A stretch of DNA of 8,037 bases from a bacterium (GTDB lineage Bacteria > Thermosulfidibacterota > Thermosulfidibacteria > Thermosulfidibacterales > Thermosulfidibacteraceae): assembly GCA_027037155.1 (NCBI GenBank), contig JALWBK010000189.1:1-8037 (forward strand). Reading direction: 5' to 3'. The position numbers and the translations under genes are program-made. Under the pieces are notes generated by a model. That model was not told the origin of the DNA. It saw only the letters and a program-made list of their open reading frames with translations, and did not search any database. Below, piece by piece: positions 1 to 7,216 of the stretch (position 1 is its first letter; each line of letters opens with the position of its first letter).

Positions 1-27
1 GAGTATGTGCTCTTCAGTGAGTTTCAC
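1..27 (-). CDS. Possible start of a further downstream gene (first nine codons only)
   Basis: A GTG at 27-25 opens a frame reading MKLTEEHIL to the left edge, overlapping the ClC stop by 14 nt. AGGAGG-type purines sit about 4 nt upstream, inside the end of the ClC gene. Short overlaps with GTG starts are the rule in this cluster, so a next gene here is plausible. Nine residues cannot identify a product, and the frame could equally close just outside the window. Confidence 0.25.
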
Positions 28-1798
28 CTCTCCTCCTCATGGCCTCTTTGTTGTACGCATCAACCACACACTTTCTGCTCAACATGCCCACTAACTTGCC
101 TTCATCGTCAACGACGGGAAGATGATCTATCTTTTTTTTGCCTATCTTTTCCATGGCTTCAGCCAGTGTTTCGTCCTCTTTCACCACAGGGGGATCTACC
201 GCAATGTCCCTTGCAAGCAGAATCTCGTCAAGATCCTCACCGGAGAAGATGGCGCTCTTCAACACGTTGAAGGGTATTACTCCCACCAATCTTCCGTCCT
301 TATCCACCACAAAGAGGTCCGTGTGCTTTGCAAGCCTACCAAAGTAGTCCCTCAACTGCGCGAGATTCATTCCCTCCCACACTTTGTCGTAATCAAGGCT
401 CATGGCGTCTTTAACCTTGAGCTCCTCAAGGATCTCCTTTTCCCTACCGTGGTGCACCTCAATGCCAATGCGATAAAGCGCGTAGGTGTCCAATGTGTAA
501 GGGAAAAGCCACTCTGCCAATATGCTGGCGGTAATGCAGGAAAAGAGTGCGGGCAGTACTATGGTGTAGTCCTTTGTCATCTCAAAGAGCAAAAAGATCG
601 CAGTCAGCGGCGCATGGTAAGTTGCGGCTATGAATGCACCTATTCCCACTGAGGCGTAGGCTCCTGGCTGAGCAAGATGTGCGGGCATCACGAAGCCTAA
701 GAGTCCGCCAAAGAATCCTGCCAGCATAGCGCCGATGAAGAAGCCTGGGGCAAAAAGTCCTCCAGGGTTGCCCGATCCTATGGTGAGAGATGTGGCTACC
801 ATCTTAGCGATTGCGAGGGCACCCATGAGGTAGAAGGGATAGTATCCGTTGAGGGATTCTTCCACAAATTTATAGCCGTTTCCGAGAACCTGTGGAAAGA
901 GTATTCCTAAAAGTCCTGTGAGAAGGGCTCCCAGAAGGAGCTTACCGTAAAAAGGTATGTTTATTTTCTCAAAGAAGTCTTCTACCGTAAAGTACAGCCT
1001 TATGAATAAAACTCCGCACACTCCTATGAACAGTCCAAGCAGGGCATATAGTGGTATTTCTATCCAGGGAGTCACTATAGAGAACTTGGGAAGGTGGAAG
1101 GTGACCTCTCTACCGTAAAGCGCTTCAGTCACTGCCACGGCTGTTCCCACAGAGACAACGAGAGGGGGAAAGTGCTCTATGTCAAAATTGCCAAGAAGTA
1201 TGATCTCCAGTGCGAACATCATGCCCGCAATGGGCGCATCAAAGGCAGCAGCAATGGCGGCTCCCGCTCCTGCGGCAACAAGTACTTTCATCCTGTTGGG
1301 GTTTGCCTTTATGAACTGGCCCACTGAAGAGCCTATGGCCGCGCCTAAAGAGGCGATGGGACCTTCCCTTCCTGCTGAGCCACCAGAGCCGATAACCATA
1401 GTGGGAAGAAGAAGATTCAAGAGTATCACCCTTTTTCTGATAAGCCCGCCCCTTTTAAGCAAAGCTAAAAGCACCCTAGGAAGGCCATACCCCTTTGCGT
1501 TTTCCTTGAACTTCACCACTAATATTCCCGAGATGGCCGCTCCCAAAACGGGAAGGATGAATACCAAAGGATGTCTCTTGCCGTACTCAATGCCTAAACG
1601 TCCACCTATCTCGTGGAAAAAGAGATGGAAGAAAAAGTCCATGGATGTTCTGAAAGCTGCATTGCCCAATGCCGCGAGAAAACCGATGGTGGCACCTATA
1701 CCTATAAGGATGAACCTATCGGTGAGCCTTACCGATAAACCACCAGCTTTGACTCTATTCCACAGTAACAGCCTTTGCCAGGTTTCTCGGCTGATCAA
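14..1798 (-). CDS. ClC-family chloride channel or Cl-/H+ antiporter with C-terminal CBS domain pair
   Basis: Inner-membrane anion transporter of 594 aa from a TTG start. Residues about 27-435 form the multi-helix ClC core. The first filter motif appears as GYGLP (103-107), the second as [11 protein letters not shown] (137-147) with the gating glutamate E145, and the third as [14 protein letters not shown] (344-357). FALE (195-198) places a glutamate where proton-coupled ClC proteins often carry the inner proton-transfer residue. Both glutamates favour an antiporter, but this is inference. [18 protein letters not shown] (394-411) is typical of bacterial CBS-bearing ClCs. Residues about 462-585 hold two CBS repeats ([46 protein letters not shown]), likely nucleotide-binding. 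Its first 44 nt overlap the natural end of glmS in another frame, and no later ATG precedes helix 1. The true start is therefore somewhat uncertain. The stop is TGA at 16-14. Confidence 0.93.
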   Translation of the reverse strand: MISRETWQRLLLWNRVKAGGLSVRLTDRFILIGIGATIGFLAALGNAAFRTSMDFFFHLFFHEIGGRLGIEYGKRHPLVFILPVLGAAISGILVVKFKENAKGYGLPRVLLALLKRGGLIRKRVILLNLLLPTMVIGSGGSAGREGPIASLGAAIGSSVGQFIKANPNRMKVLVAAGAGAAIAAAFDAPIAGMMFALEIILLGNFDIEHFPPLVVSVGTAVAVTEALYGREVTFHLPKFSIVTPWIEIPLYALLGLFIGVCGVLFIRLYFTVEDFFEKINIPFYGKLLLGALLTGLLGILFPQVLGNGYKFVEESLNGYYPFYLMGALAIAKMVATSLTIGSGNPGGLFAPGFFIGAMLAGFFGGLLGFVMPAHLAQPGAYASVGIGAFIAATYHAPLTAIFLLFEMTKDYTIVLPALFSCITASILAEWLFPYTLDTYALYRIGIEVHHGREKEILEELKVKDAMSLDYDKVWEGMNLAQLRDYFGRLAKHTDLFVVDKDGRLVGVIPFNVLKSAIFSGEDLDEILLARDIAVDPPVVKEDETLAEAMEKIGKKKIDHLPVVDDEGKLVGMLSRKCVVDAYNKEAMRRRGETH

Positions 1799-1892
1799 CG
1801 TCGCACCCCTTCAAGCTCGCCACATGATAGGCGAAGAGTTGTAATGGTATAACATATAGAAAAGGTGTATGGTACTCCTCAGTTTCCGCAAG
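1755..1892 (-). pseudogene. glmS: C-terminal 45 codons of glmS, separated from the main frame by the TAA
   Basis: Reading on from the TAA in the same frame gives [19 protein letters not shown], then [20 protein letters not shown], then KAVTVE and TAG at 1757-1755. This is a canonical GlmS end: the VPLQLLAYH helix and the invariant [15 protein letters not shown] tail. From ATG 3572 to this TAG is 1818 nt, exactly 606 codons, so no frameshift is needed. Recalled E. coli sequence HIIEMPHVEEVIAPIFYTVPLQL aligns without gaps to [26 protein letters not shown], placing the stop opposite a Glu. The natural codon could thus have been GAA, one base from TAA. The lysine of NLAK (residue 600 in the joined protein) corresponds to E. 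coli Lys603, which forms the Schiff base with fructose-6-phosphate. There is no further decay, so the break is recent, an error in the data, or bypassed by readthrough. Confidence 0.9.
1806..1811 (-). promoter_or_regulatory. Ribosome binding site candidate for the ClC gene
   Basis: AAGGGG on the minus strand, 7 nt before the TTG at 1798-1796. It lies inside the glmS C-terminal coding region. It is the main sequence support for the TTG start of the ClC gene, which has no ATG before its first membrane helix. Confidence 0.45.
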
Positions 1893-3572
1893 TTAGAAGA
1901 TGTGATAACATATTTTCTCTAACTCTGTATTGAACTTCGGGTTGAAGGCTATCACTATACCCGATCTTGCCTTTACCTCTTCAATGTTGCTGCGTATCTT
2001 CTCGTACACCTTATCGGGTGGTGCAACAACCACCACAGGCATCTGCTCATCGATAAGTGCAATGGGACCGTGCTTCATTTCCCCGGCTGCGTACCCTTCG
2101 GCGTGGATGTAAGAGATCTCCTTCAGCTTGAGTGCCCCTTCCAAAGCTATCGGGTAGTTAAGGTAGCGCCCCAGATAGAGGAAGTGCTCCTTCTTCATGT
2201 ACACTCTGGCGAGATCTCTGAGGCTACCGTCAAGTCTTAGCACCTCCTCCATTAACCCTGGTATGTAAACTAAAGGGTTGCACATGGACTTCACCTCATC
2301 TTTGCTGAGGTGTTCCCTTATCCAGCCCATATATACAGCCATGAGAAACAAAACGGCAAGCTGAGTGGTAAAGGCCTTGGTGGATGCAACGCCTATTTCC
2401 GGACCCGCTAGCGTGTACACAACAGCTTGGGATTCCCTGGCAATGGTACTTTCCATAACGTTACAAACACCAACGGTTGTTGCTCCAGAGCTGTTACACA
2501 AGCGAAGTGCGGCTAAGGTATCGGCGGTCTCACCCGATTGGGATACGAAGATGCAAAGGTCTCGCTTGTCTATGTGCAGGTCGCGATACCTGAACTCAGA
2601 GGCTATGTCCACATCCACCGGAAGACGTGAAAACCTGTCAAACCAGTACCTTGAAACCATGCAAGCGTAGTAGCTGGTGCCGCAGGCCACGAGCCTTATC
2701 CTCTCTGCCTCAATAAGCTTTTGGGAAAAGCTCTCTTCAAAGAGTCCAAACTCTCCTTCAGCTGAATAATAAGCGTTCAGGGTATCCGCCACCGCCTTGG
2801 GCTGTTCAAAGATCTCCTTCTGCATAATGTGCCTGTAGCCGGCCTCGTCGGCCATTGCAGTGGACCAGTGAACCACCTTTGGCTCTTTGCTGAATTCCCT
2901 TCCATTTTTCAGCAACAGGTAGCCGTCCCTTTTGAGTACCGCACACTCGTCGTCTTCCAATGCCACCACCCTGTTGGTGTACGGCAGAAGGGCGGGGATA
3001 TCGGAAGCTACAAAATACTCACCATCCCCTACCCCGAGAATCAGAGGACTGTCCTTGCGGTAAGCCACTATCTTCTCCGGTTCTTTTTCCGACATCACCA
3101 CCAAGGCATAGGAGCCCTTAAGCTCTTTCACAGCCTCCAACACTGCCTCAACCAAGTTCCCCCGATACTTGGAGCTTATGAGGCATGCGATGACCTCTGT
3201 GTCTGTCTCGGAGCAGAAGGAGTTGCCGTTTTCTCTTTGGAGTTTTTCCTTTAACTCAAGGTAGTTCTCAACGATGCCGTTGTGCACTAAAACGATGGGG
3301 CCGCATCTGTGGGGATGGGCGTTGATATCATCGGGTCTTCCGTGAGTTGCCCAGCGCGTGTGCCCTATCCCCACTGTACCCTTTAGAGCTTTACTTGAGA
3401 GTTCCTGCTCTAACTCCCTTATCTTTCCCTTTCGCTTCACTATGCGTATGGTCTTTCCATCAAAGACCGCAACGCCTGCTGAGTCGTATCCCCTGTACTC
3501 TAACATCTTCAGGGCATTTATTATCACAGGAAGCGCATCATTTTTACCAATGTAGCCTACAATGCCACACAT
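1893..3572 (-). CDS. glmS: GlmS, glutamine-fructose-6-phosphate aminotransferase, reading frame cut by an in-frame TAA at codon 560
   Basis: GlmS converts fructose-6-phosphate and glutamine to glucosamine-6-phosphate, the committed step to UDP-GlcNAc. The N-terminal glutaminase domain starts with the catalytic Cys2 (MCGIVGYIG) and has GHTRWATHG (70-78), HNGIVENY (97-104) and SETDTEV (121-127). SIS domain 1 has CGTSYYA (297-303) and VSQSGETADT (343-352), followed by STKAFTTQ (397-404). SIS domain 2 has YLGRYLNYPIALEGALKLKE (466-485) and EMKHGPIALID (498-508), including Glu485 and His501, which match catalytic residues of the E. coli enzyme. The frame stops at TAA (1895-1893) after 559 residues, although GlmS is normally about 600-610. 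The remaining 45 residues are intact in the same frame downstream (next entry). As read, the product lacks the C-terminal tail that completes both active sites and is probably inactive. The ATG is 3 nt after glmU, with GAGGA 8 nt upstream (3580-3584). No glmS ribozyme precedes it. Confidence 0.95.
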   Translation of the reverse strand: MCGIVGYIGKNDALPVIINALKMLEYRGYDSAGVAVFDGKTIRIVKRKGKIRELEQELSSKALKGTVGIGHTRWATHGRPDDINAHPHRCGPIVLVHNGIVENYLELKEKLQRENGNSFCSETDTEVIACLISSKYRGNLVEAVLEAVKELKGSYALVVMSEKEPEKIVAYRKDSPLILGVGDGEYFVASDIPALLPYTNRVVALEDDECAVLKRDGYLLLKNGREFSKEPKVVHWSTAMADEAGYRHIMQKEIFEQPKAVADTLNAYYSAEGEFGLFEESFSQKLIEAERIRLVACGTSYYACMVSRYWFDRFSRLPVDVDIASEFRYRDLHIDKRDLCIFVSQSGETADTLAALRLCNSSGATTVGVCNVMESTIARESQAVVYTLAGPEIGVASTKAFTTQLAVLFLMAVYMGWIREHLSKDEVKSMCNPLVYIPGLMEEVLRLDGSLRDLARVYMKKEHFLYLGRYLNYPIALEGALKLKEISYIHAEGYAAGEMKHGPIALIDEQMPVVVVAPPDKVYEKIRSNIEEVKARSGIVIAFNPKFNTELEKICYHIF

Positions 3573-3575
3573 ATC

Positions 3576-4955
3576 TCATTCCTCAATACCGTATTTCTTC
3601 TTTTTGAAGTACCTCATGCCCTTTCCCTCAAACACCTTCAAAGGAGCCCTGGTTATGGCAAGGGAGTCGGGAGGGATGTCTTTGGTAATGGTGGAGCCAG
3701 CTCCCACCAAAGAGCCCTTCCCCACCCTTACGGGAGCGACTAACTGAGTGTCGGAGCCTATGAAGACGCCATCTTCTATAATGGTGGGATGTTTTTTAAC
3801 ACCGTCGTAGTTGCAGGTGATGGTGCCTGCGCCTATGTTTACGTTCTTCCCAACCGTTGCATCGCCAATGTAGGCAAGGTGATTGGCCTTGCTCCCCTCA
3901 CCTATAACAGATTTTTTAACCTCTACGAAATTGCCTATCCTTGAGCCCTTCTCAAGAACCGTTCCCTCCCTTAAGCGGGCAAAGGGTCCCACCGATGTTT
4001 CATCCTTTACCACTGCCCCTTTAAGAACCGAATGGGCGTGTATCTCCACATTGTCTCCCAAAATACAGTCTTCAATGACGCAGAAGGGCTCTATGGTGCA
4101 TCCTGAACCTATAACACTCTTTCCCGTAATAAAGACAAAGGGGTGTATCACAGTATCTTTGCCAACCACCACCTCAGGTGAGATGAACACGGTTTCTGGC
4201 CTGAAGATGGTGACGCCGTTATCAAGAAGCTCCTGAACCTTCCTGTTGCTCAAGATATCGTAAGCCCTTGCAAGCTGACTTCTGGAGTTCACTCCCGTTC
4301 CCTCTTCGGGACTGCCAAAGATGGCTCTTACCTCTTTGCCTGATGTGCAAAGCAACTCCACTATATCCGTAAGGTAGTACTCCCCTTTGGCGTTTTCACA
4401 GCCTATTTTAGGCAGGAACTCCTCAAGCACCTCTTTTTTAAAGCAGTAGGCTCCTGTGTTTATAATCCTTATCTTTTTTTCTTCTGAGGTGGCATCAGCT
4501 TCCTCTACTATCTTCACCACCTTTTCCCCTTCCAACACCACCCTGCCGTACCCTGTGGGATCTTCCACCTCACACACCAAAACGGCGGCATCTGCTCCCT
4601 GCTGAACCGCAGATACCAAAGCCTTCATGCTCTCCTTTCTCAAAAGAGGCATGTCCCCAGGAACCACAACCACCACTTCGCCCTTTATCTCCTTAAGTGC
4701 GCTTTTTACGGCATCGGCAGTACCCAGTTGGCGCTCTTGCAAAGCAAACTTCACATCTGGAAAGGTCTTGCTAAGGTATTCTTTAACAAGCTCAGCCTTA
4801 TGGCCCACCACCACCACAATCTCATCACACATACCAGCTATGGCATCTAACACGTACTCCACCAGTGCCCTTTTACCTAACTTATGCAGCACCTTGGGAA
4901 GCTCGGACTTCATTCTCTTTCCTTCACCTGCTGCAAGCACAACTGCCGAAACCAT
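3576..4955 (-). CDS. glmU: GlmU, bifunctional N-acetylglucosamine-1-phosphate uridyltransferase / glucosamine-1-phosphate acetyltransferase
   Basis: GlmU acetylates glucosamine-1-phosphate with acetyl-CoA and then couples it to UTP, giving UDP-GlcNAc for peptidoglycan and lipopolysaccharide, in the cytoplasm. At 459 aa it is full length. The N-terminal uridyltransferase has LAAGEGKRMKSELPKVLH (7-24), RQLGTADAV (75-83), PGDMPLL (99-105), DPTGYGRVV (132-140), NTGAY (166-170), EYYLTDIVE (192-200) and GVNSRSQLA (221-229). The C-terminal left-handed beta-helix begins at about 250 and carries PFARLREG (324-331), NFVEVKK (342-348), NHLAYIGD (358-365), NIGAGTITCNYDG (373-385) and LVAPVRVGKG (405-414). 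These supply the Arg, Lys, His, Tyr and Asn residues expected in the acetyltransferase site. The end is basic (YFKKKKYG). The start is ATG with a good ribosome site. glmS follows 3 nt after its TGA, so the two UDP-GlcNAc enzymes are co-transcribed. No missing key residue was seen. Confidence 0.98.
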   Translation of the reverse strand: MVSAVVLAAGEGKRMKSELPKVLHKLGKRALVEYVLDAIAGMCDEIVVVVGHKAELVKEYLSKTFPDVKFALQERQLGTADAVKSALKEIKGEVVVVVPGDMPLLRKESMKALVSAVQQGADAAVLVCEVEDPTGYGRVVLEGEKVVKIVEEADATSEEKKIRIINTGAYCFKKEVLEEFLPKIGCENAKGEYYLTDIVELLCTSGKEVRAIFGSPEEGTGVNSRSQLARAYDILSNRKVQELLDNGVTIFRPETVFISPEVVVGKDTVIHPFVFITGKSVIGSGCTIEPFCVIEDCILGDNVEIHAHSVLKGAVVKDETSVGPFARLREGTVLEKGSRIGNFVEVKKSVIGEGSKANHLAYIGDATVGKNVNIGAGTITCNYDGVKKHPTIIEDGVFIGSDTQLVAPVRVGKGSLVGAGSTITKDIPPDSLAITRAPLKVFEGKGMRYFKKKKYGIEE

Positions 4956-4960
4956 GCAAA

Positions 4961-4966
4961 CCTCCC
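4961..4966 (-). promoter_or_regulatory. Strong ribosome binding site of glmU
   Basis: GGGAGG on the minus strand, 5 nt before the glmU ATG at 4955-4953, in the 12-nt gap after the SDR gene. This gap is the largest clear one in the cluster. It is too short to hold a promoter or terminator. Confidence 0.7.
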
Positions 4967-4967
4967 T

Positions 4968-5912
4968 TCACAGGAGCCTTTTAGACCTACACCACGAAAG
5001 GGTACGGGAGAGGGCTTCTTCAAGTTCAAAGGGGGGGTTGAACCCTTCCTCAATCAGTTTTCTGCTTTCCACCACCCACTGATTTGCCCTCACCTCCTCT
5101 AACTTGTGTCTGTCAACGGGCAGTCTCAGAATCAGTCTTAAAAATCCTACCCACGGCGCCACAAAATCAACCATCCAGTTCCTTAAAGGCAGCACCACCC
5201 TTCTATTGACCCCCAGTGTCTCCATAACCTTCTGGGCAAACTCTTCCCAACTTAAGGTGACATCTCCTATAAGGTACACTTCTCGTGAAACGTCCCTTTT
5301 CAGCAGAAACGCTACGGCAGCGGCAACGTTCTTTGCATAAGCCACGGTAAGTTGCTTCTCGGGCTTCCAAGACAGAACAACGCCTTTGGCCATAAGTTTG
5401 TAGAGCCCCACCAACGCCCTGTCCCTTTCCCCAAATATGACAGGGGGCCTCAACACCACCCAATCTAAAGAAGAAGCCCTTACCTCCTGCTCTCCCAAAA
5501 GCTTACTCACCCCGTAAGGTGTTATGGGGATGAGCCTAATATCATCCTCCCTCGCTCTTCCGGGACCATGAACCGAAAGGGAGCTTATGAAGAGAAATCT
5601 GCCCTGGTATCCCACTCTAATTAGCTTGTCTATCAAAAGCTTTGTTCCTAAATAGTTGACTTCCAGATAGCGCCTCGGCTTTCTTGAAAAGGTGATGCCT
5701 GCGTTGTGTACGATGGCGTCAAAGCCCGAAAAGTCAAAGTTTTCAACGGAATCGGCATCGGTTATATCAAGAAACCTCCAATCCACGCCCTCAATCTCGG
5801 ATAGCACCCCTTTTCCCCTGGAGGCCCCTACAACCTGCAAACCCTCTTGCAACAGGGCTTCACAGATGTGGGAACCCAAAAAACCCGATGCACCTGTAAC
5901 TAAAACCCTCAC
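4968..5912 (-). CDS. Extended-SDR NAD(P)-dependent epimerase/dehydratase/reductase family protein
   Basis: A 314-aa Rossmann-fold enzyme of the extended short-chain dehydrogenase family. The N-terminal dinucleotide-binding motif TGASGFLGSH spans 6-15. The acidic DIT (49-51), HNAGITF (69-75) and NYLGT (86-90) are where the family expects them. The catalytic serine is in FISSLSVHG (108-116). The YxxxK pair is in PYGVSKLLGE (Y133, K137), followed by LRPPVIFGERD (154-164). The C-terminal substrate-binding half includes a hydrophobic stretch, WMVDFVAPWVGFLRLILRL (246-264), that could touch a lipid substrate or membrane. The substrate cannot be assigned; sugar-nucleotide epimerase, sterol-like dehydrogenase and flavonoid-reductase-like enzymes share these motifs. 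The GTG start overlaps the aminotransferase stop as GTGA, with GAGGGAG 8 nt upstream (5921-5927). This tight coupling suggests the two enzymes are made together. It lies 12 nt before glmU. Confidence 0.88.
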   Translation of the reverse strand: MRVLVTGASGFLGSHICEALLQEGLQVVGASRGKGVLSEIEGVDWRFLDITDADSVENFDFSGFDAIVHNAGITFSRKPRRYLEVNYLGTKLLIDKLIRVGYQGRFLFISSLSVHGPGRAREDDIRLIPITPYGVSKLLGEQEVRASSLDWVVLRPPVIFGERDRALVGLYKLMAKGVVLSWKPEKQLTVAYAKNVAAAVAFLLKRDVSREVYLIGDVTLSWEEFAQKVMETLGVNRRVVLPLRNWMVDFVAPWVGFLRLILRLPVDRHKLEEVRANQWVVESRKLIEEGFNPPFELEEALSRTLSWCRSKRLL

Positions 5913-7216
5913 AGTCTCAGCTCCCTCAAGCAGTCTTTAAAGGCCTCTACCGTAAACTCCAAGTCTGCTTCGGTATGGGCGGTAGAAAGTGCTCCCCCTG
6001 CGTGAATCATGTGTACTCCCCTTTCTGCCATAAGCCTTCTAAAATCCGTGTCCCTCACCTGCCAGTAAGTCTTCTCGCACACATCGTCCGGTGAGTTTAT
6101 CCTACCCTCTTTCTTCATAAAATGCACCATAAAGAGAGAACCGCAGCCTGTAGTCTTCACAGGAACTCCCATCTCTTCTCCCGCCTGCTCCAACGCCTCC
6201 CTTAACCTCAGTGTCATCACCTCAAGGGTGTGGTAAAGCTCTCTATCCTCTGAAAGCCTTTTCAAGACCACAGCACCTGCCAACATGGAGATGGGATTGC
6301 AGGAAAAGGTCCCACCTCCCATGAGCACCCTTTCAGGCTTACTCCTTTCATAGGAGCTTAGCTCGAGAATCTCTTTTCTTCCTGCCACAGCCCCTATGGG
6401 AAATCCTCCACCTAACACCTTCCCCAGCACCGTGAGATCAGGATAAACTTCCACCTTCTCCTGATAACCACCCAAGGAGACGCGGAAGCCAGATATGACC
6501 TCGTCAAAGATGAGCAGTGCGCCCACCTCGTGCAGTTTCTCTTTGAATTTTTTTAAGTACTCCTTCTCCGCAGGAATAAATCCTCCCACACCCACTACAG
6601 GCTCAACTATGGCACAGGCTATGCTATCGCCGTACCTATCTATCACCTCACAGGTCTTCTCCCAATCGTTGAAGTATATCAGATCGGTTGTACCCTGCAC
6701 TGAGCGAGGAATTCCCATGCTCTCATCCACATCAAAAGGACAGGATATGCCTTTGGAAAGATCGGTGCTTGCACCGTGCCATCCTCCTCTCACTTTAAGA
6801 ACCACATCCCTTCCTGTATAGGCCCTTGCCAGTCGCACAGCGTACATAGCCGCCTCTGTCCCAGAGCTACAGAACTTCACCGCTTCAGCAGATGGAACCA
6901 CCTCAACCACTAACTCGGCCAACTCCACCTCTTCTGGGTTCACCAACCCAAAGTGATAACCCCTGTTGGTTATAAAGTCAGAAACGGACTTTGCCACATC
7001 TGAAAAGCCATGCCCGAAGATATGGGCGTAGTGGCCCATCCAGAAGTCAACGTATCTGTTGCCGTCTACATCCCAGAGGTAAGCTCCTTCAGCCCTTGAA
7101 ACGAAGAAGGGATAAGGCGGAAAGAATCTGAGGTTGTGGCACACCCCGCCAGGAATGACCCTCTTTGCTCTCTCAAAAAGAGTTTTTGAACCTACCCTTT
7201 TATCCTCGTAGCGCAC
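5909..7216 (-). CDS. PLP-dependent class-III aminotransferase, HemL-like but not clearly glutamate-1-semialdehyde aminomutase
   Basis: Fold type I PLP enzyme of aminotransferase class III, cytoplasmic; substrate unknown. From the GTG at 7216 it has 435 aa. It opens with an SKTLFERAKRVIPGGV segment as in GSA aminomutases, then LWDVDGNRYVDFW, the PLP phosphate loop CSSGTEAAM (about 116-124), GGWHGAS (aromatic/His near PLP), the PLP-nitrogen Asp in FDEV (D238), the Schiff-base lysine in LGKVLGGG (K266) and GTFSCNP (302-308). HemL normally has FVNSGTEA, a YHGHxDxxLVxAGSG gating segment and GTLSGNP. Here the gating segment is shortened and divergent, so automatic naming as hemL would be doubtful. 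It may be an aspartate-aminotransferase-family or amino-sugar/amino-acid enzyme. An upstream GTG at 7246 would give 445 aa, but 7216 has a well-spaced ribosome site. It overlaps the tsaC-like gene by 17 nt and the SDR gene by 4 nt (GTGA). Confidence 0.88.
   Translation of the reverse strand: MRYEDKRVGSKTLFERAKRVIPGGVCHNLRFFPPYPFFVSRAEGAYLWDVDGNRYVDFWMGHYAHIFGHGFSDVAKSVSDFITNRGYHFGLVNPEEVELAELVVEVVPSAEAVKFCSSGTEAAMYAVRLARAYTGRDVVLKVRGGWHGASTDLSKGISCPFDVDESMGIPRSVQGTTDLIYFNDWEKTCEVIDRYGDSIACAIVEPVVGVGGFIPAEKEYLKKFKEKLHEVGALLIFDEVISGFRVSLGGYQEKVEVYPDLTVLGKVLGGGFPIGAVAGRKEILELSSYERSKPERVLMGGGTFSCNPISMLAGAVVLKRLSEDRELYHTLEVMTLRLREALEQAGEEMGVPVKTTGCGSLFMVHFMKKEGRINSPDDVCEKTYWQVRDTDFRRLMAERGVHMIHAGGALSTAHTEADLEFTVEAFKDCLRELRL

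Noticed and set aside
1179..1844. Plus-strand open frame of 221 codons
   Set aside because: It lies wholly opposite the ClC gene and the glmS tail, has low-complexity Ala/Pro/Ser composition and no family features; it is an antisense shadow. The other plus-strand frames are rejected for the same reason.
1755..1895. A frameshift as the cause of the short GlmS
   Set aside because: The tail lies in the same frame as the body: 1818 nt from ATG to TAG divides evenly into 606 codons. A single stop codon, not an indel, separates them.
1893..1895. Altered genetic code with UAA as a sense codon
   Set aside because: TAA is the natural terminator of the tsaC-like gene at 7200-7202, right after its expected C-terminus, and no other gene in the window has internal TAA codons.
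3573..3575. A glmS ribozyme or other leader riboswitch before glmS
   Set aside because: Only 3 nt separate the glmU stop from the glmS start, so there is no leader. The upstream bases are fully accounted for as glmU coding sequence.
5203..5463. Second minus-strand open frame inside the SDR gene
   Set aside because: The SDR frame has clear motifs through this region; the alternative is rich in Arg and Gly, lacks any family signature and is a shadow frame.
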